From Paludibacteraceae bacterium (lineage in GTDB: Bacteria; Bacteroidota; Bacteroidia; Bacteroidales; Paludibacteraceae): a stretch of DNA of 64,000 nucleotides. A program made the translations under genes and the position numbers. The notes below the pieces were generated by a model. It saw only the letters and a list, made by a program, of their open reading frames with translations, made no database searches and had not been told where the DNA came from. This document shows positions 53,302-63,049 of this stretch, piece after piece. The DNA lies in contig JAGBEJ010000003.1 in the NCBI GenBank assembly GCA_017937025.1, positions 62,001 to 126,000 on the forward strand. The letters run 5' to 3'. Every line of letters starts with the position of its first letter. Position 1 is the first letter of the stretch.

Positions 53302-54897
53302 GTGAAAGAGACAAAGTACATTTTCGTGACAGGAGGAGTAGTTTCCTCATTAGGAAAAGGCATAACAGCGGCTTCGCTCGGAAGACTGCTGCTGGCAAGA
53401 GGTTTCAAGGTAACAAACCAGAAGCTCGACCCATACATCAACGTTGACCCAGGAACGCTTAACCCTTATGAGCACGGAGAATGCTACGTAACCACCGACG
53501 GATATGAATCGGACTTGGACCTCGGACACTACGAGAGATTCCTCGACATACAGACCACAAGATACAACAACCTGACTACCGGCCGTGTTTACCAGACCGT
53601 GATAAACAAGGAGAGACGCGGCGACTTCCTCGGCAAGACAGTGCAGATAATCCCTCACATCACCGACGAGATAAAGAGCAACATACTGCAGCTGGGCAAG
53701 GAGAACGATTTCGACTTCGTGATAACTGAAATCGGAGGCGTGGTTGGCGACATCGAGTCGCTGCCTTTCATCGAGGCTGTGAGACAGCTGAAGTACGAGC
53801 TGGGCAAGAACTGCCTTTTCATACACTTGACATACGTGCCATTCATAGCCGCAGCCAAGGAGCTGAAGACCAAGCCTACACAGCACTCTGTGAAGACACT
53901 CCAGCAGGAGGGAATACAGCCAGACATCATCGTGCTGAGAACCGAGCATGAGATTTCTGACGACGTGAAGCGCAAGGTTTCGCAGTTCTGCAACGTGTCG
54001 GTTGACGCGGTTATCGAGTCGATGGACTGCTCTACTATATATGAGTGCCCAATAAAGATGCAGGAAGAGAAACTCGACACTGTAGTGCTGAGCAAACTCG
54101 GAATGGAAATCCCAGAGGCAGACATGACAGAGTGGAACAAGTATCTGGACCGCATGAAGAACGCCAAGAGAAAGGTGAAAATCGCTCTCGTGGGCAAATA
54201 CGTTCAGCTGCAGGACGCCTACAAGTCAATCGCAGAGTCGCTCATCCACGCATGCACATACAACGACTGCAAGCTGGAGCTGAAGTACGTGTCTTCCGAG
54301 GAGCTGACCAACGAGAACGTAGAGGAGATGCTGGCCGACAAGGAAGGAATCATCGTGGCTCCAGGATTCGGCAGCAGAGGAATAGAAGGCAAGTTCGTGG
54401 CACTGAGATACGCAAGAGAGAACAACATCCCTTGCCTCGGAATCTGCCTCGGAATGCAGTGCATGGCTATAGAATTCGCGCGCAACGTGCTCGGATACGC
54501 CGACGCGAACTCAACAGAGATAGACCCAACAACAAGACACAACATCGTTGACATAATGGACGAGCAGAAGAACGTGCTGAACCTCGGCGGAAGCATGAGA
54601 CTCGGCGCATACGACTGCAAGCTGAAGGAAGGCACTTTGGCGCACAAGGTCTATGGACAGGACGTTGTGAAGGAACGCCACCGCCACAGATTCGAGTTCA
54701 ACAGCGAATACAGGGAGCAGTTCGAGAAGGCCGGCATGGTCTGCTCGGGCGAGAACCCAGACACCGGACTCGTAGAGGTAATCGAGTACCCTAAGAACAA
54801 GTTCTTCCTCGGAACACAGTTCCACCCAGAATACAGTTCAACAGTGCTCAAGCCAAGTCCGCTGTTCGTGTCATTCATCAAGACTATAATAAGCTAA
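53302..54897 (+). CDS. pyrG: CTP synthase
   Basis: A 531-residue enzyme that aminates UTP to CTP. N-terminal synthetase domain: KYIFVTGGVVSSLGKGITAASLGRLL, QKLDPYINVDPGTLNPYEHGECYVTTDGYE. C-terminal class I glutaminase: GIIVAPGFGSRG, PCLGICLGMQCMAIEFARN (nucleophile Cys) and GTQFHPEY (His, Glu). The start codon is GTG at 53302; the usual family start is MKETKYIFVTGG, which matches exactly. yidC follows after 46 bases, as in other Bacteroidales. Confidence 0.98.
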   Translation: MKETKYIFVTGGVVSSLGKGITAASLGRLLLARGFKVTNQKLDPYINVDPGTLNPYEHGECYVTTDGYESDLDLGHYERFLDIQTTRYNNLTTGRVYQTVINKERRGDFLGKTVQIIPHITDEIKSNILQLGKENDFDFVITEIGGVVGDIESLPFIEAVRQLKYELGKNCLFIHLTYVPFIAAAKELKTKPTQHSVKTLQQEGIQPDIIVLRTEHEISDDVKRKVSQFCNVSVDAVIESMDCSTIYECPIKMQEEKLDTVVLSKLGMEIPEADMTEWNKYLDRMKNAKRKVKIALVGKYVQLQDAYKSIAESLIHACTYNDCKLELKYVSSEELTNENVEEMLADKEGIIVAPGFGSRGIEGKFVALRYARENNIPCLGICLGMQCMAIEFARNVLGYADANSTEIDPTTRHNIVDIMDEQKNVLNLGGSMRLGAYDCKLKEGTLAHKVYGQDVVKERHRHRFEFNSEYREQFEKAGMVCSGENPDTGLVEVIEYPKNKFFLGTQFHPEYSSTVLKPSPLFVSFIKTIIS

Positions 54898-54943
54898 GAA
54901 ACAAAATACAAAACGCTATAAAACAAAGCCCAAGCATATACTT

Positions 54944-56878
54944 ATGGACAAAAACACCATCATCGGATTCTCGCTCATAGCATTGCTTCTGTTCGGATTC
55001 TCATACCTCAACCGCCCTTCCGAGGAGGAACTGGAGCAGCAGAGGAGAGCTCAGGAAGAGCAATTAATGGCTGAAGCCGACAGAAAAGCCGACAGTCTGG
55101 CAACCGTGCAAAACGACAGCATCGCGCTAAGCGAGAGCATCAACGCAGAAAGCGCAGACAGCATCGCAACCGAGAAGTTCGGAGCTTTTGCCAGCGCAGC
55201 CACAGCCAAGGATTCGGCATACACAATCGAGAACAACAAGATACGCCTTGTGATAAGCTCGAAGGGCGGACAGCTCAAGTCGGTAGAAGTCAAGAACTTC
55301 AAGACAAACTCTCAAGAGCCCCTAGTACTGTTCAACGCCGAGAAGGACGGCACCGACTTCAACCTGACGCTCACCACCAAGAACGACAGAGTCGTAGAGA
55401 CAAGAGACCTGAACTTCGAGCCTGTAGGATTCAACGCCATAGAGGCGAAGGTGACAAAGGGCGGAAGAGCATTCACCTTCCGACTGACAGCTGCCGACGG
55501 TTCGTACCTCGACTACATCTACACACTCAATGCCGACGACTACATGGTGGGATTCGCAGTGAAGCCTCACGGCATGCAGAACACGCTGAAGACCAACTCG
55601 AGCACGGTGGACCTGACATGGCACTCGAAAATCAAGCAGCAAGAGAGAAGCAAGAAGTTCGAGGACCGCTACGCAAGCATCTACTACAAGCCTACGTCCG
55701 ACGACGTCGATGACCTCTCGGCTTCGTCGAACGACAGTGAGGACATAACCACAAAGGTAAGATGGATCGCATTCAAGGACCAATTCTTCTCAAGCATCCT
55801 GATAGCCGACAACGACTTCGCTTCAGCTAAAATCGAGAGCAAGAAGATAGAAGACGACCCTAACTACCTGAAAGAGTACACAGCGAACATACTGATGCCG
55901 CTCGACGTGGCAGGCAACAGCGCCACAAACATGCGCTTCTACTTCGGCCCTAACAAATACAAGGAGCTGAAGGCATACGACAAAGACGTGGACAGCGACA
56001 AGAAGCTGCACCTCGACGAGATAGTGCCGCTGGGCTGGACAATCTTCGGATGGATAAACAAGTACGCCGTAATTCCGATATTCGACTTCTTCAGCAAGTA
56101 CATATCATCATACGGCATCATCATCCTGATAATGACAATCATAATAAAGATTGTGCTGTTCCCGCTGACCTACAAGTCGTACCTCTCTACAGCCAAGATG
56201 AGAGTGCTCAAGCCACAGATCGAGGAGATAAACAAGAAATACGCGTCAGCCAAGCCACAAGAGAAGCAGGCTGCCACTATGCAGCTGTACAGGCAGGCCG
56301 GCGTGAACCCTATGGGCGGATGTCTGCCAATGCTGTTGCAGATGCCTATCCTGTTCGCCATGTTCACATTCTTCCCTGCGGCCTTCGAGCTTCGCCAGCA
56401 GAGCTTCCTGTGGGCCGAGGACTTGTCGTCGTACGACGCGATAGTTGAATGGAGCGCACAGATACCGTTCATCACCAACTACTTCGGCAACCACCTGTCC
56501 CTGTTCTGCTTGCTCATGACAGTGACAAACATCATATACACATACATAAATATGAAGACGACCGACACCGGACAAAACCAGATGCCGGGAATGAAGCTGA
56601 TGATGTACTTCATGCCGCTGATGTTCCTCTTCATATTCAACGACTACGCATCAGGTCTGAGCTACTACTACTTCATATCGACACTGATAACAATAGCGCA
56701 GACACTGCTGTTCAGAGCGTTCGTCAACGAGGAGAAGCTGCTCGCACAGCTCCGCGAAAACGCCAAGAACCCTAAGAAGCAGAAGAAGTCGAAATTCATG
56801 CAGCGACTGGAGGAGATGCAGAAACAGCAACTCGAGTACCAGCGCCAGCAAGCCAAGGAAAGAGCAAAGAGAAGATAA
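54944..56878 (+). CDS. yidC: membrane protein insertase YidC
   Basis: A 644-residue inner-membrane insertase. An N-terminal membrane anchor (IIGFSLIALLLFGFSYL) is followed by a charged linker and a large periplasmic domain (about 90-350), then the conserved insertase core: TIFGWINKYAVIPIFDFFSKYISSYGIIILIMTIIIKIVLFPLTYKSYLSTAKMRVLKPQIEEINKKY, the QAGVNPMGGCLPMLLQMPILFAMFTFF segment and further helices. The C-terminal tail is basic and Gln-rich (QQQLEYQRQQAKERAKRR), suited to ribosome contact. It ends at a terminator. Confidence 0.96.
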   Translation: MDKNTIIGFSLIALLLFGFSYLNRPSEEELEQQRRAQEEQLMAEADRKADSLATVQNDSIALSESINAESADSIATEKFGAFASAATAKDSAYTIENNKIRLVISSKGGQLKSVEVKNFKTNSQEPLVLFNAEKDGTDFNLTLTTKNDRVVETRDLNFEPVGFNAIEAKVTKGGRAFTFRLTAADGSYLDYIYTLNADDYMVGFAVKPHGMQNTLKTNSSTVDLTWHSKIKQQERSKKFEDRYASIYYKPTSDDVDDLSASSNDSEDITTKVRWIAFKDQFFSSILIADNDFASAKIESKKIEDDPNYLKEYTANILMPLDVAGNSATNMRFYFGPNKYKELKAYDKDVDSDKKLHLDEIVPLGWTIFGWINKYAVIPIFDFFSKYISSYGIIILIMTIIIKIVLFPLTYKSYLSTAKMRVLKPQIEEINKKYASAKPQEKQAATMQLYRQAGVNPMGGCLPMLLQMPILFAMFTFFPAAFELRQQSFLWAEDLSSYDAIVEWSAQIPFITNYFGNHLSLFCLLMTVTNIIYTYINMKTTDTGQNQMPGMKLMMYFMPLMFLFIFNDYASGLSYYYFISTLITIAQTLLFRAFVNEEKLLAQLRENAKNPKKQKKSKFMQRLEEMQKQQLEYQRQQAKERAKRR

Positions 56879-56885
56879 GAGCAAG

Positions 56886-56921
56886 AGCCGCGGTTAAACA
56901 AAATCGCGGCTTTTCTTTTTT
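56886..56921 (+). terminator. terminator after yidC
   Basis: AGCCGCG at 56886-56892 pairs with CGCGGCT at 56905-56911, followed by TTTTCTTTTTT. It lies 7 bases after the yidC stop. Confidence 0.9.
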
Positions 56922-56989
56922 ATACCGTCAGCAGGCGCAATAGATTTTCGCCTACTACAAAGCAAAAAAGTCAAGAAAAAGCCAAATTC

Positions 56990-57020
56990 TTTGTTTTGTA
57001 TAAAAAAAGGCGTATATTTG
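56990..57020 (+). promoter_or_regulatory. promoter of tRNA-Gln (TTTG-N19-TATATTTG)
   Basis: TTTG at 56990-56993 and TATATTTG at 57013-57020 are 19 bases apart, an exact match to the Bacteroidota promoter. The mature tRNA begins 28 bases downstream. Confidence 0.8.
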
Positions 57021-57047
57021 CACCCGCTTAGATAAAGCAAAACATAC

Positions 57048-57118
57048 TGACCTATGGTGTAACGGTAGCACTACAGATTCTGGTTCTGTCTGTCTGGGTT
57101 CGAATCCTAGTAGGTCAA
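57048..57118 (+). tRNA. tRNA-Gln (anticodon CTG)
   Basis: A full cloverleaf can be drawn: acceptor TGACCTA pairs with TAGGTCA (57111-57117); the D arm contains GTGTAACGGTAGCAC; the anticodon stem ACAGA/TCTGT holds the loop TTCTGGT with anticodon CTG, reading CAG (Gln); the T arm CTGGG-TTCGAAT-CCTAG is standard with one G-T pair. The discriminator base is A and CCA is not encoded. The gene stands alone, with its own promoter and terminator. Confidence 0.94.
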
Positions 57119-57120
57119 CG

Positions 57121-57150
57121 AAAGCCTGAGTTTCCGCTCAGGCTTTTTTA
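57121..57150 (+). terminator. terminator of tRNA-Gln
   Basis: AAAGCCTGAG and CTCAGGCTTT pair around TTTCCG and are followed by a T run, starting two bases after the tRNA end. Confidence 0.93.
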
Positions 57151-57233
57151 TTTGCATTTACTAAAAGAAATGAAATAAATCCCAAAAGCGTATAAACGCC
57201 ACAGAGTTAGACAACGATATGCTTGTTTTTTCT

Positions 57234-57241
57234 TAAATTTG
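57234..57241 (+). promoter_or_regulatory. -7 element TAAATTTG upstream of purB
   Basis: TAAATTTG matches TAnnTTTG and sits 36 bases before the purB ATG. The best upstream TTA lies slightly beyond normal spacing. Confidence 0.5.
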
Positions 57242-57277
57242 TATTTTTAATACATAACACAAATAAACAAGCAAGAA

Positions 57278-58621
57278 ATGACACTTGATAATCTTACTGC
57301 GATCTCCCCTATCGACGGTCGCTACCGTGGCAAAGCAGAACAGCTTGCAGAATATTTCTCAGAATTCGCATTAATCAAATACAGAGTAAGAGTAGAGGTT
57401 GAGTACTTCATAGCTCTTTGCGAGTTGCCATTGCCACAACTCAAGGACGTGAACAAGGACGTATTCTCTAAGCTGCGCGATGTTTACAAGAACTTCAGCG
57501 AGGCTGACGCGCAGGCAATAAAGGACATTGAGAAGATAACAAACCACGATGTGAAGGCTGTCGAGTACTTCCTGAAGCAGAAGTTCGACGAGCTGGGTCT
57601 GGAGGCGCACAAGGAGTTCATCCACTTCGGACTGACATCACAGGACATAAACAACACAGCGTCACCACTGGCACTGAAGGAGGCTCTGAACGAGACATTC
57701 TACCCTACAGTGCAGGAGCTCATCGACAAGCTGCAGGCGCTCGCAAGCGAATGGAAGAACATCCCGATGCTCGCTAAGACTCACGGACAGCCAGCATCGC
57801 CAACAAGACTCGGCAAGGAGTTCGAGGTATTCGTTTCAAGACTCAACGCACAGTTCGAGATACTCAAGAACACTCCAATATCTGCTAAGTTCGGCGGCGC
57901 GACAGGCAACTTCAACGCGCACCATGTGGCATATCCAAGCATGGACTGGAAAGCATTCGGCAACAAGTTCGTTGAGGAGAAGCTTGGACTCTCGCGCGAG
58001 CAGTGGACAACACAGATTTCAAACTACGACAACCTTGCGGCTGTATTCGACGCCACAAGACGTATAAACACAATCGTGATAGACCTTGACCGCGACATCT
58101 GGACTTACATCTCGATGGGATATTTCCACCAGCAGATAAAGGCCGGCGAGGTAGGCTCGTCAGCAATGCCGCACAAGGTGAACCCAATCGACTTCGAGAA
58201 CTCAGAGGGAAACATGGGCATAGCAAACGCCGTGCTGCAGTTCCTCGCCCAGAAGCTGCCAGTGTCAAGACTCCAGCGCGACCTGACCGACTCGACAGTG
58301 CTGCGTAACACCGGAGTGCCATACGCACACGCGATAATCGCAATAAAGAGCACGCTCAAGGGACTCAACAAACTGCTGCTGAACGAGGAGGCGATAAAGA
58401 ACGACCTGGCAAACACATGGGCAGTCGTGGCAGAAGGAATACAGACAATACTCCGCCGCGAGGGCTATCCTAAGCCATACGAGGCACTGAAGGCGCTGAC
58501 ACGCACCAACGACACGATAAACGAAAAGACGATAGAGGACTTCGTGGAGACACTGAACGTGAGCGACGAGGTTAAAGCCGAACTCAAGGCAATATCGCCA
58601 TTCAACTACACAGGCATCTAA
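57278..58621 (+). CDS. purB: adenylosuccinate lyase
   Basis: A 447-residue homotetrameric lyase of the fumarase/aspartase superfamily, used twice in purine synthesis. Landmarks: ISPIDGRYRGKAEQLAEYFSEFALIKYRV, FIHFGLTSQDINNTA, KTHGQPASPTRLGKE (catalytic His), and the signature SSAMPHKVNPIDFENSEGN. Length and start match the E. coli-like PurB form. It is followed by an ABC exporter after 33 bases on the same strand. Confidence 0.97.
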   Translation: MTLDNLTAISPIDGRYRGKAEQLAEYFSEFALIKYRVRVEVEYFIALCELPLPQLKDVNKDVFSKLRDVYKNFSEADAQAIKDIEKITNHDVKAVEYFLKQKFDELGLEAHKEFIHFGLTSQDINNTASPLALKEALNETFYPTVQELIDKLQALASEWKNIPMLAKTHGQPASPTRLGKEFEVFVSRLNAQFEILKNTPISAKFGGATGNFNAHHVAYPSMDWKAFGNKFVEEKLGLSREQWTTQISNYDNLAAVFDATRRINTIVIDLDRDIWTYISMGYFHQQIKAGEVGSSAMPHKVNPIDFENSEGNMGIANAVLQFLAQKLPVSRLQRDLTDSTVLRNTGVPYAHAIIAIKSTLKGLNKLLLNEEAIKNDLANTWAVVAEGIQTILRREGYPKPYEALKALTRTNDTINEKTIEDFVETLNVSDEVKAELKAISPFNYTGI

Positions 58622-58654
58622 AACAAGAACACTGACCCTCCCACAGGAAGAAGA

Positions 58655-60499
58655 ATGAAAAACTTTATAATTCTGGTACGCAGATTCCTGCCTAACTACA
58701 AGAGATACGTATTGGGTAACATTATCTGCAACGTGCTTTCGACCATCTTCAGCTTGTTCTCTTTCGGAACCATAATTCCAATCCTGCAGATACTGTTCGG
58801 TATGGAAAGCGGCGCGAAGGAGTACATAGACTGGTCGTTTTCATCTTCCATGGGAGAGATAGGCGCGGCGCTGAAAAACAACGTCTCGTTCTACATACAG
58901 CAGTACATAGCCGAGGAAGGCGCATCGATGACACTGCTTTACCTCGGACTGTTCCTCGTGGTGATGACGTTCCTGAAGACGGGAACCGCATTCCTCGCAG
59001 GATATTTCCTGACACCGATACAGTACGGCGTTCTGCGCGACTTGAGAAAGTCGCTGTTCGACAAGGTGCTGAGCCTGCCACTGAGTTTCTTCTCGGAGGA
59101 GCATAAGGGCGACATAATAGCCAGAATGACAACCGACGTGGCAGAGATAGGCAACTCCATAATGTCGTCGCTTGAATCTATGTTCAAGAACCCGATAATG
59201 GTGGTCATCTATTTCGTTGTGCTCGTTACCATCTCATGGCAGCTGACAGTGTTCGCGCTGCTGCTGTTGCCTATAGCCGGCGGTCTGATAGGATACATAG
59301 GCAAGACGCTGAAAAAGAAGTCGCTGCTCGGACAGACACAGACCGGTCAGATGCTCAGCCAGATAGAGGAGACTCTCGGCGGACTGAGGATCATCAAGGC
59401 ATTCAACGCAGAGCACAAAGTTTCGGCTAAGTTCGAAGAGATAAACGACACGGTGAGAAAGACCTTCATAAAGATGAACCGCAAGTACATACTCGCCCAC
59501 CCTGTGTCTGAGTTCCTCGGCACATTCATCATCGTGGCAGTGCTGTGGTACGGCGGAACGCTCATCCTGAACACCGAGGGCCGCACGATAATCACAGCGC
59601 CTGAGTTCATCTATTATCTCGTGATATTCTACAGCATCATAAACCCTGTGAAGGATATTTCAAGAGCATCGTACACCATACAAAAGGGAATGGCGTCGCT
59701 GGAGAGAGTGGATTTCATACTCAACACCGAGAACAACATCAAGCAGCGCCCAGACGCGATAAGCCTGCCTAAGTTCAACGAGAAAATCGAGTTCCAGCAC
59801 GTGTTCTTCAAATACACCGACAACTGGGTGCTGAACGACATAAACCTGACGATAAAGAAAGGACAGACCGTGGCACTCGTAGGCCAGTCTGGCTCCGGAA
59901 AATCCACGATGGTCGATCTCGTGCCTCGATTCTACGACATACAGGAAGGCAGCATAAAGATAGACGACGTGGACGTGCGCGACATCAAGATACACGACCT
60001 GAGAGGCTTGATGGGCAATGTGAACCAGGAGGCGATTCTCTTCAACGACACGTTCTTCAATAACATAACATTCGGAGTGAAAAACCCGACGATGGAAGAC
60101 GTCGTAGCGGCTGCCAAGATAGCCAACGCCCACGACTTCATCATGGCGACTCCGGACGGATACAACACCAACATAGGCGACCGCGGCGGCAAGCTGTCCG
60201 GCGGACAGAGACAGCGCATCTCCATAGCGCGCGCCATACTCAAGAATCCGCCGATACTCATCCTCGACGAGGCGACATCGGCACTGGACACAGAGTCGGA
60301 GAAGCTCGTACAGGAGGCTATCGACAACCTGATGAAGAACAGGACTTCGATAATCGTTGCGCACCGACTCTCGACTATCAAGAACGCTGACATAATCTGC
60401 GTGATGCACGATGGCGTAATCGTGGAGCAAGGCAAGCACGACGACCTGATAGCCCTGAACGGATACTACAAGCGACTGTGCGACATGCAGTCGTTCTAA
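58655..60499 (+). CDS. MsbA-like ABC exporter (fused permease and ATPase)
   Basis: A 614-residue half-transporter. Residues 1-320 hold six membrane helices; residues about 360-614 form the nucleotide-binding domain with Walker A GQSGSGKST, signature LSGGQRQRISIARA, Walker B ILILDEAT and the switch His in VAHRLSTI. It would dimerise and flip lipids or lipid-linked molecules, as MsbA does for lipid A. The long extracytoplasmic loop after the first helix (MESGAKEYIDWSFSSSMGEIGAALKNNVSFYI...) is typical of the Bacteroidota members. Lipid export is likely but substrate is not shown by sequence. Confidence 0.93.
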   Translation: MKNFIILVRRFLPNYKRYVLGNIICNVLSTIFSLFSFGTIIPILQILFGMESGAKEYIDWSFSSSMGEIGAALKNNVSFYIQQYIAEEGASMTLLYLGLFLVVMTFLKTGTAFLAGYFLTPIQYGVLRDLRKSLFDKVLSLPLSFFSEEHKGDIIARMTTDVAEIGNSIMSSLESMFKNPIMVVIYFVVLVTISWQLTVFALLLLPIAGGLIGYIGKTLKKKSLLGQTQTGQMLSQIEETLGGLRIIKAFNAEHKVSAKFEEINDTVRKTFIKMNRKYILAHPVSEFLGTFIIVAVLWYGGTLILNTEGRTIITAPEFIYYLVIFYSIINPVKDISRASYTIQKGMASLERVDFILNTENNIKQRPDAISLPKFNEKIEFQHVFFKYTDNWVLNDINLTIKKGQTVALVGQSGSGKSTMVDLVPRFYDIQEGSIKIDDVDVRDIKIHDLRGLMGNVNQEAILFNDTFFNNITFGVKNPTMEDVVAAAKIANAHDFIMATPDGYNTNIGDRGGKLSGGQRQRISIARAILKNPPILILDEATSALDTESEKLVQEAIDNLMKNRTSIIVAHRLSTIKNADIICVMHDGVIVEQGKHDDLIALNGYYKRLCDMQSF

Positions 60500-60517
60500 C
60501 TCCTAGCGACACCGCGG

Positions 60518-61846
60518 ATGCAGCAATTCACAGATATAATAAGCGCGATAGCCGATTTCCTCTGGGGATGGCCGCTGCTTATCATGCTTCTGGGAACGCA
60601 CTTGTTCCTGACATTCAGGCTTGCATTCATACAAAGACACATCCACAAGGGCATCAAGATGTCGGTCAAGCCGGAGAAGAAGAGCACCGGAGACATCTCG
60701 CCCTTCTCGGCATTAGCCACGTCGCTGGCTGCGACAATAGGCACGGGCAACATCGTGGGAGTAGCCACAGCCGTGTCGATGGGCGGTCCGGGAGCCATAT
60801 TCTGGATGTGGATAACCGGAATATTCGGCATAGCCACCAAATACACCGAAAGCCTGCTCTCTGTTTACTACAGAGTGAAGAACGCCGACGGCACATACTC
60901 CGGCGGCCCTATGTACGTCATAGAGCGCGGACTGCACTGCAAGTGGCTGGCTGTGCTATTCGCGGCGTTCACGGTGCTGGCGTCGTTCGGCATAGGCTCG
61001 TCGATACAGGCTAACTCGCTGACTGCCGCACTGAACTACGGATTCGGAATGTCGCCGCTCTACTGCTCGATAATCGTGACCATCGGCGTTGGCGCAGTGA
61101 TAATCGGCGGCATCAAGTCCATATCCAGTGTGTGCAAGGCGCTTGTCCCTTTCATGGGATTCTTCTACATCATCGGCTGCGTCGCCCTGCTCATCATCGG
61201 GCATGAGAGCCTAGCACCGTCCATCAGACTGATAATAGACTCTGCCTTCAACCCCTCGGCGGCCGGAGGCGCATTCGCAGGCATGTCGATAATAATGACG
61301 GCAAGATACGGCGTGGCTCGCGGACTGTTCTCCAACGAATCGGGACTCGGAAGCGCACCGATAGTGGCGGCATCGGCACAGACAAGCACGCCAGTGAAGC
61401 AAGCCATGATCTCAGCTACAGGCACATTCTGGGACACTGTCGTTGTGTGCGCGCTGACGGGGCTTGTTATAGTGAACACAGGAGTGTGGAACAACGGCGG
61501 CGAAGGCATGAGCATGACAAAGGAAGCATTCAGTCAGATACCCGTCGTGGGCGGATATTTCCTGTGCGTCGCGCTCGTGACATTCACGTTCTCCACCATT
61601 CTCGGATGGTATTTGTACGCCGAAAAATGCGTGCAATACCTTTTCGGCAACAAGGGAATATTGCCGTATAGAGTCATTTATCTGATAACGGTGTTCTTAG
61701 GCGGAATACTATCGCTGAAACTCGTATGGGCGCTGGGCGACATATTCAACGGACTGATGGCTCTGCCTAACCTCGTTTCGCTGATACTCTTGTCGGGATT
61801 AGCCGCATGGCTCACTAAGAAGCATAAATCGAACTTTTGTTCATAA
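60518..61846 (+). CDS. sodium/alanine symporter (AGCS family)
   Basis: A 442-residue inner-membrane transporter with about ten or eleven helices. Family signature GPGAIFWMWITGIFGIATKYTESLLSVYYR is present, preceded by the conserved ALATSLAATIGTGNIVGVATAVS, and later GLFSNESGLGSAPIVAASAQTSTPVKQAMISATGTFWDTVVVCALTGLVI. AGCS proteins import alanine or glycine with Na+. It starts 19 bases after the ABC exporter gene and precedes the lipoprotein gene by 13 bases, so the three may share a transcript. Confidence 0.94.
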   Translation: MQQFTDIISAIADFLWGWPLLIMLLGTHLFLTFRLAFIQRHIHKGIKMSVKPEKKSTGDISPFSALATSLAATIGTGNIVGVATAVSMGGPGAIFWMWITGIFGIATKYTESLLSVYYRVKNADGTYSGGPMYVIERGLHCKWLAVLFAAFTVLASFGIGSSIQANSLTAALNYGFGMSPLYCSIIVTIGVGAVIIGGIKSISSVCKALVPFMGFFYIIGCVALLIIGHESLAPSIRLIIDSAFNPSAAGGAFAGMSIIMTARYGVARGLFSNESGLGSAPIVAASAQTSTPVKQAMISATGTFWDTVVVCALTGLVIVNTGVWNNGGEGMSMTKEAFSQIPVVGGYFLCVALVTFTFSTILGWYLYAEKCVQYLFGNKGILPYRVIYLITVFLGGILSLKLVWALGDIFNGLMALPNLVSLILLSGLAAWLTKKHKSNFCS

Positions 61847-61858
61847 CACATCACGCTT

Positions 61859-63046
61859 ATGAATAAAATCAAATGTCTATACCTGACCGCCGGAATAGCC
61901 GCAAGCATCGCGCTTTCGTCGTGCGAGAAGGAATACACCAACTACAGCGTAAGCAACGCCACACTGCAGGAATATCTCGAAAAGTTCCTGTACGAGGCCG
62001 AGTCGCGAGGAGTAAAGAGCCTCAACCCGCAGAAGACAGGATTGAAAATGTACTTCGGCGACTGCGACGAGGGCGCGGCTGGAGTGACATACTACGAAAA
62101 CCCGATACGCATCGTCATAGACAAGGAAATATGGGACAAGTACGCCGACTACGCCGACGGGACATCGCAGAACGAGCATACGGTGTTCCACGAACTGGGA
62201 CACGGACTGCTGTACAGAAAGCATGACAACTCCACCCTGTCCAGCGGCGAATGGGCGACAATGATGGCCGGCGACCCTCTGCCAAGCGGCAGCATACCGA
62301 ACACAAACTTCAGAGGCGAGAGGCGTACATATTACCTCGACAGACTGTTCAACCCGAACGACAAGAAAGAGCCAAACTGGGCTAAACCGACATTCGACGA
62401 CCCGACCGAAAGCCTGACCAAAATGGTGGACGACGATTTCTCATCGACATACGACGCAAGCCACATAACACTGAGAGACGCAAGGGAATACACCACGAAA
62501 ATAAGCGGCGGCGAGTTTGTGTTCCAGAACAAATCGACAAACAACTACATCGTGCCGCTGCAAAACGTGACTGCCGTCAACGGAAGCGACGTGTATGTGG
62601 AGACCGAGGTGAAAATCGAAGGCAGCAACAAGATATTCACACTCGAATTCGGCAGCAGAGACGAAAGCGGACAGGACACGAAATACACCTACCACTACAT
62701 GTCATTCTACGACACAAGGATAAGGCTCGGCAACACGCTGTGCTACGCGCCATACTGCCAGATAAAATCGCCAAAGAACATCTACGGCGACGACTTCGTG
62801 AAAGTGGGCATAAGGAAGCAAGGCGATTACATCTACTACTTCGTGGGCGGAGAGTGCATCTACAAGGACATCGTTGACACAAACATAAGCGGAACGAACT
62901 ACGGATTCATAGTTTACGCCAACTCAACACTGAGGATGAAGAACTTCAGAATATGGAACGACGGTACAGTGTCGCTGTACAAATCATCGGCAGAGACTGA
63001 GCCTCAGATAATTAACATAGAGGAAAGAGAAACGCACAATAAATAA
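61859..63046 (+). CDS. lipoprotein with HEXXH zinc-peptidase-like site and a lectin-like C-terminal region
   Basis: A 395-residue lipoprotein: signal peptide with lipobox ALSSC (Cys21). Residues about 90-180 hold HTVFHELGHGLLYRKHDN, an HEXXH zinc site, so a metallopeptidase is likely. From about residue 220 a beta-rich domain begins (SDVYVETEVKIEGSNKIFTLEFGSRD...GDYIYYFVGGECIY...YGFIVYANSTLRMKNFRIWND), like concanavalin-A/LamG-type domains that bind sugars or proteins. It would sit on the outer membrane. An alpha-amylase family gene follows after 3 bases, suggesting a nutrient-processing context. Substrate unknown. Confidence 0.82.
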   Translation: MNKIKCLYLTAGIAASIALSSCEKEYTNYSVSNATLQEYLEKFLYEAESRGVKSLNPQKTGLKMYFGDCDEGAAGVTYYENPIRIVIDKEIWDKYADYADGTSQNEHTVFHELGHGLLYRKHDNSTLSSGEWATMMAGDPLPSGSIPNTNFRGERRTYYLDRLFNPNDKKEPNWAKPTFDDPTESLTKMVDDDFSSTYDASHITLRDAREYTTKISGGEFVFQNKSTNNYIVPLQNVTAVNGSDVYVETEVKIEGSNKIFTLEFGSRDESGQDTKYTYHYMSFYDTRIRLGNTLCYAPYCQIKSPKNIYGDDFVKVGIRKQGDYIYYFVGGECIYKDIVDTNISGTNYGFIVYANSTLRMKNFRIWNDGTVSLYKSSAETEPQIINIEERETHNK

Positions 63047-63049
63047 TCC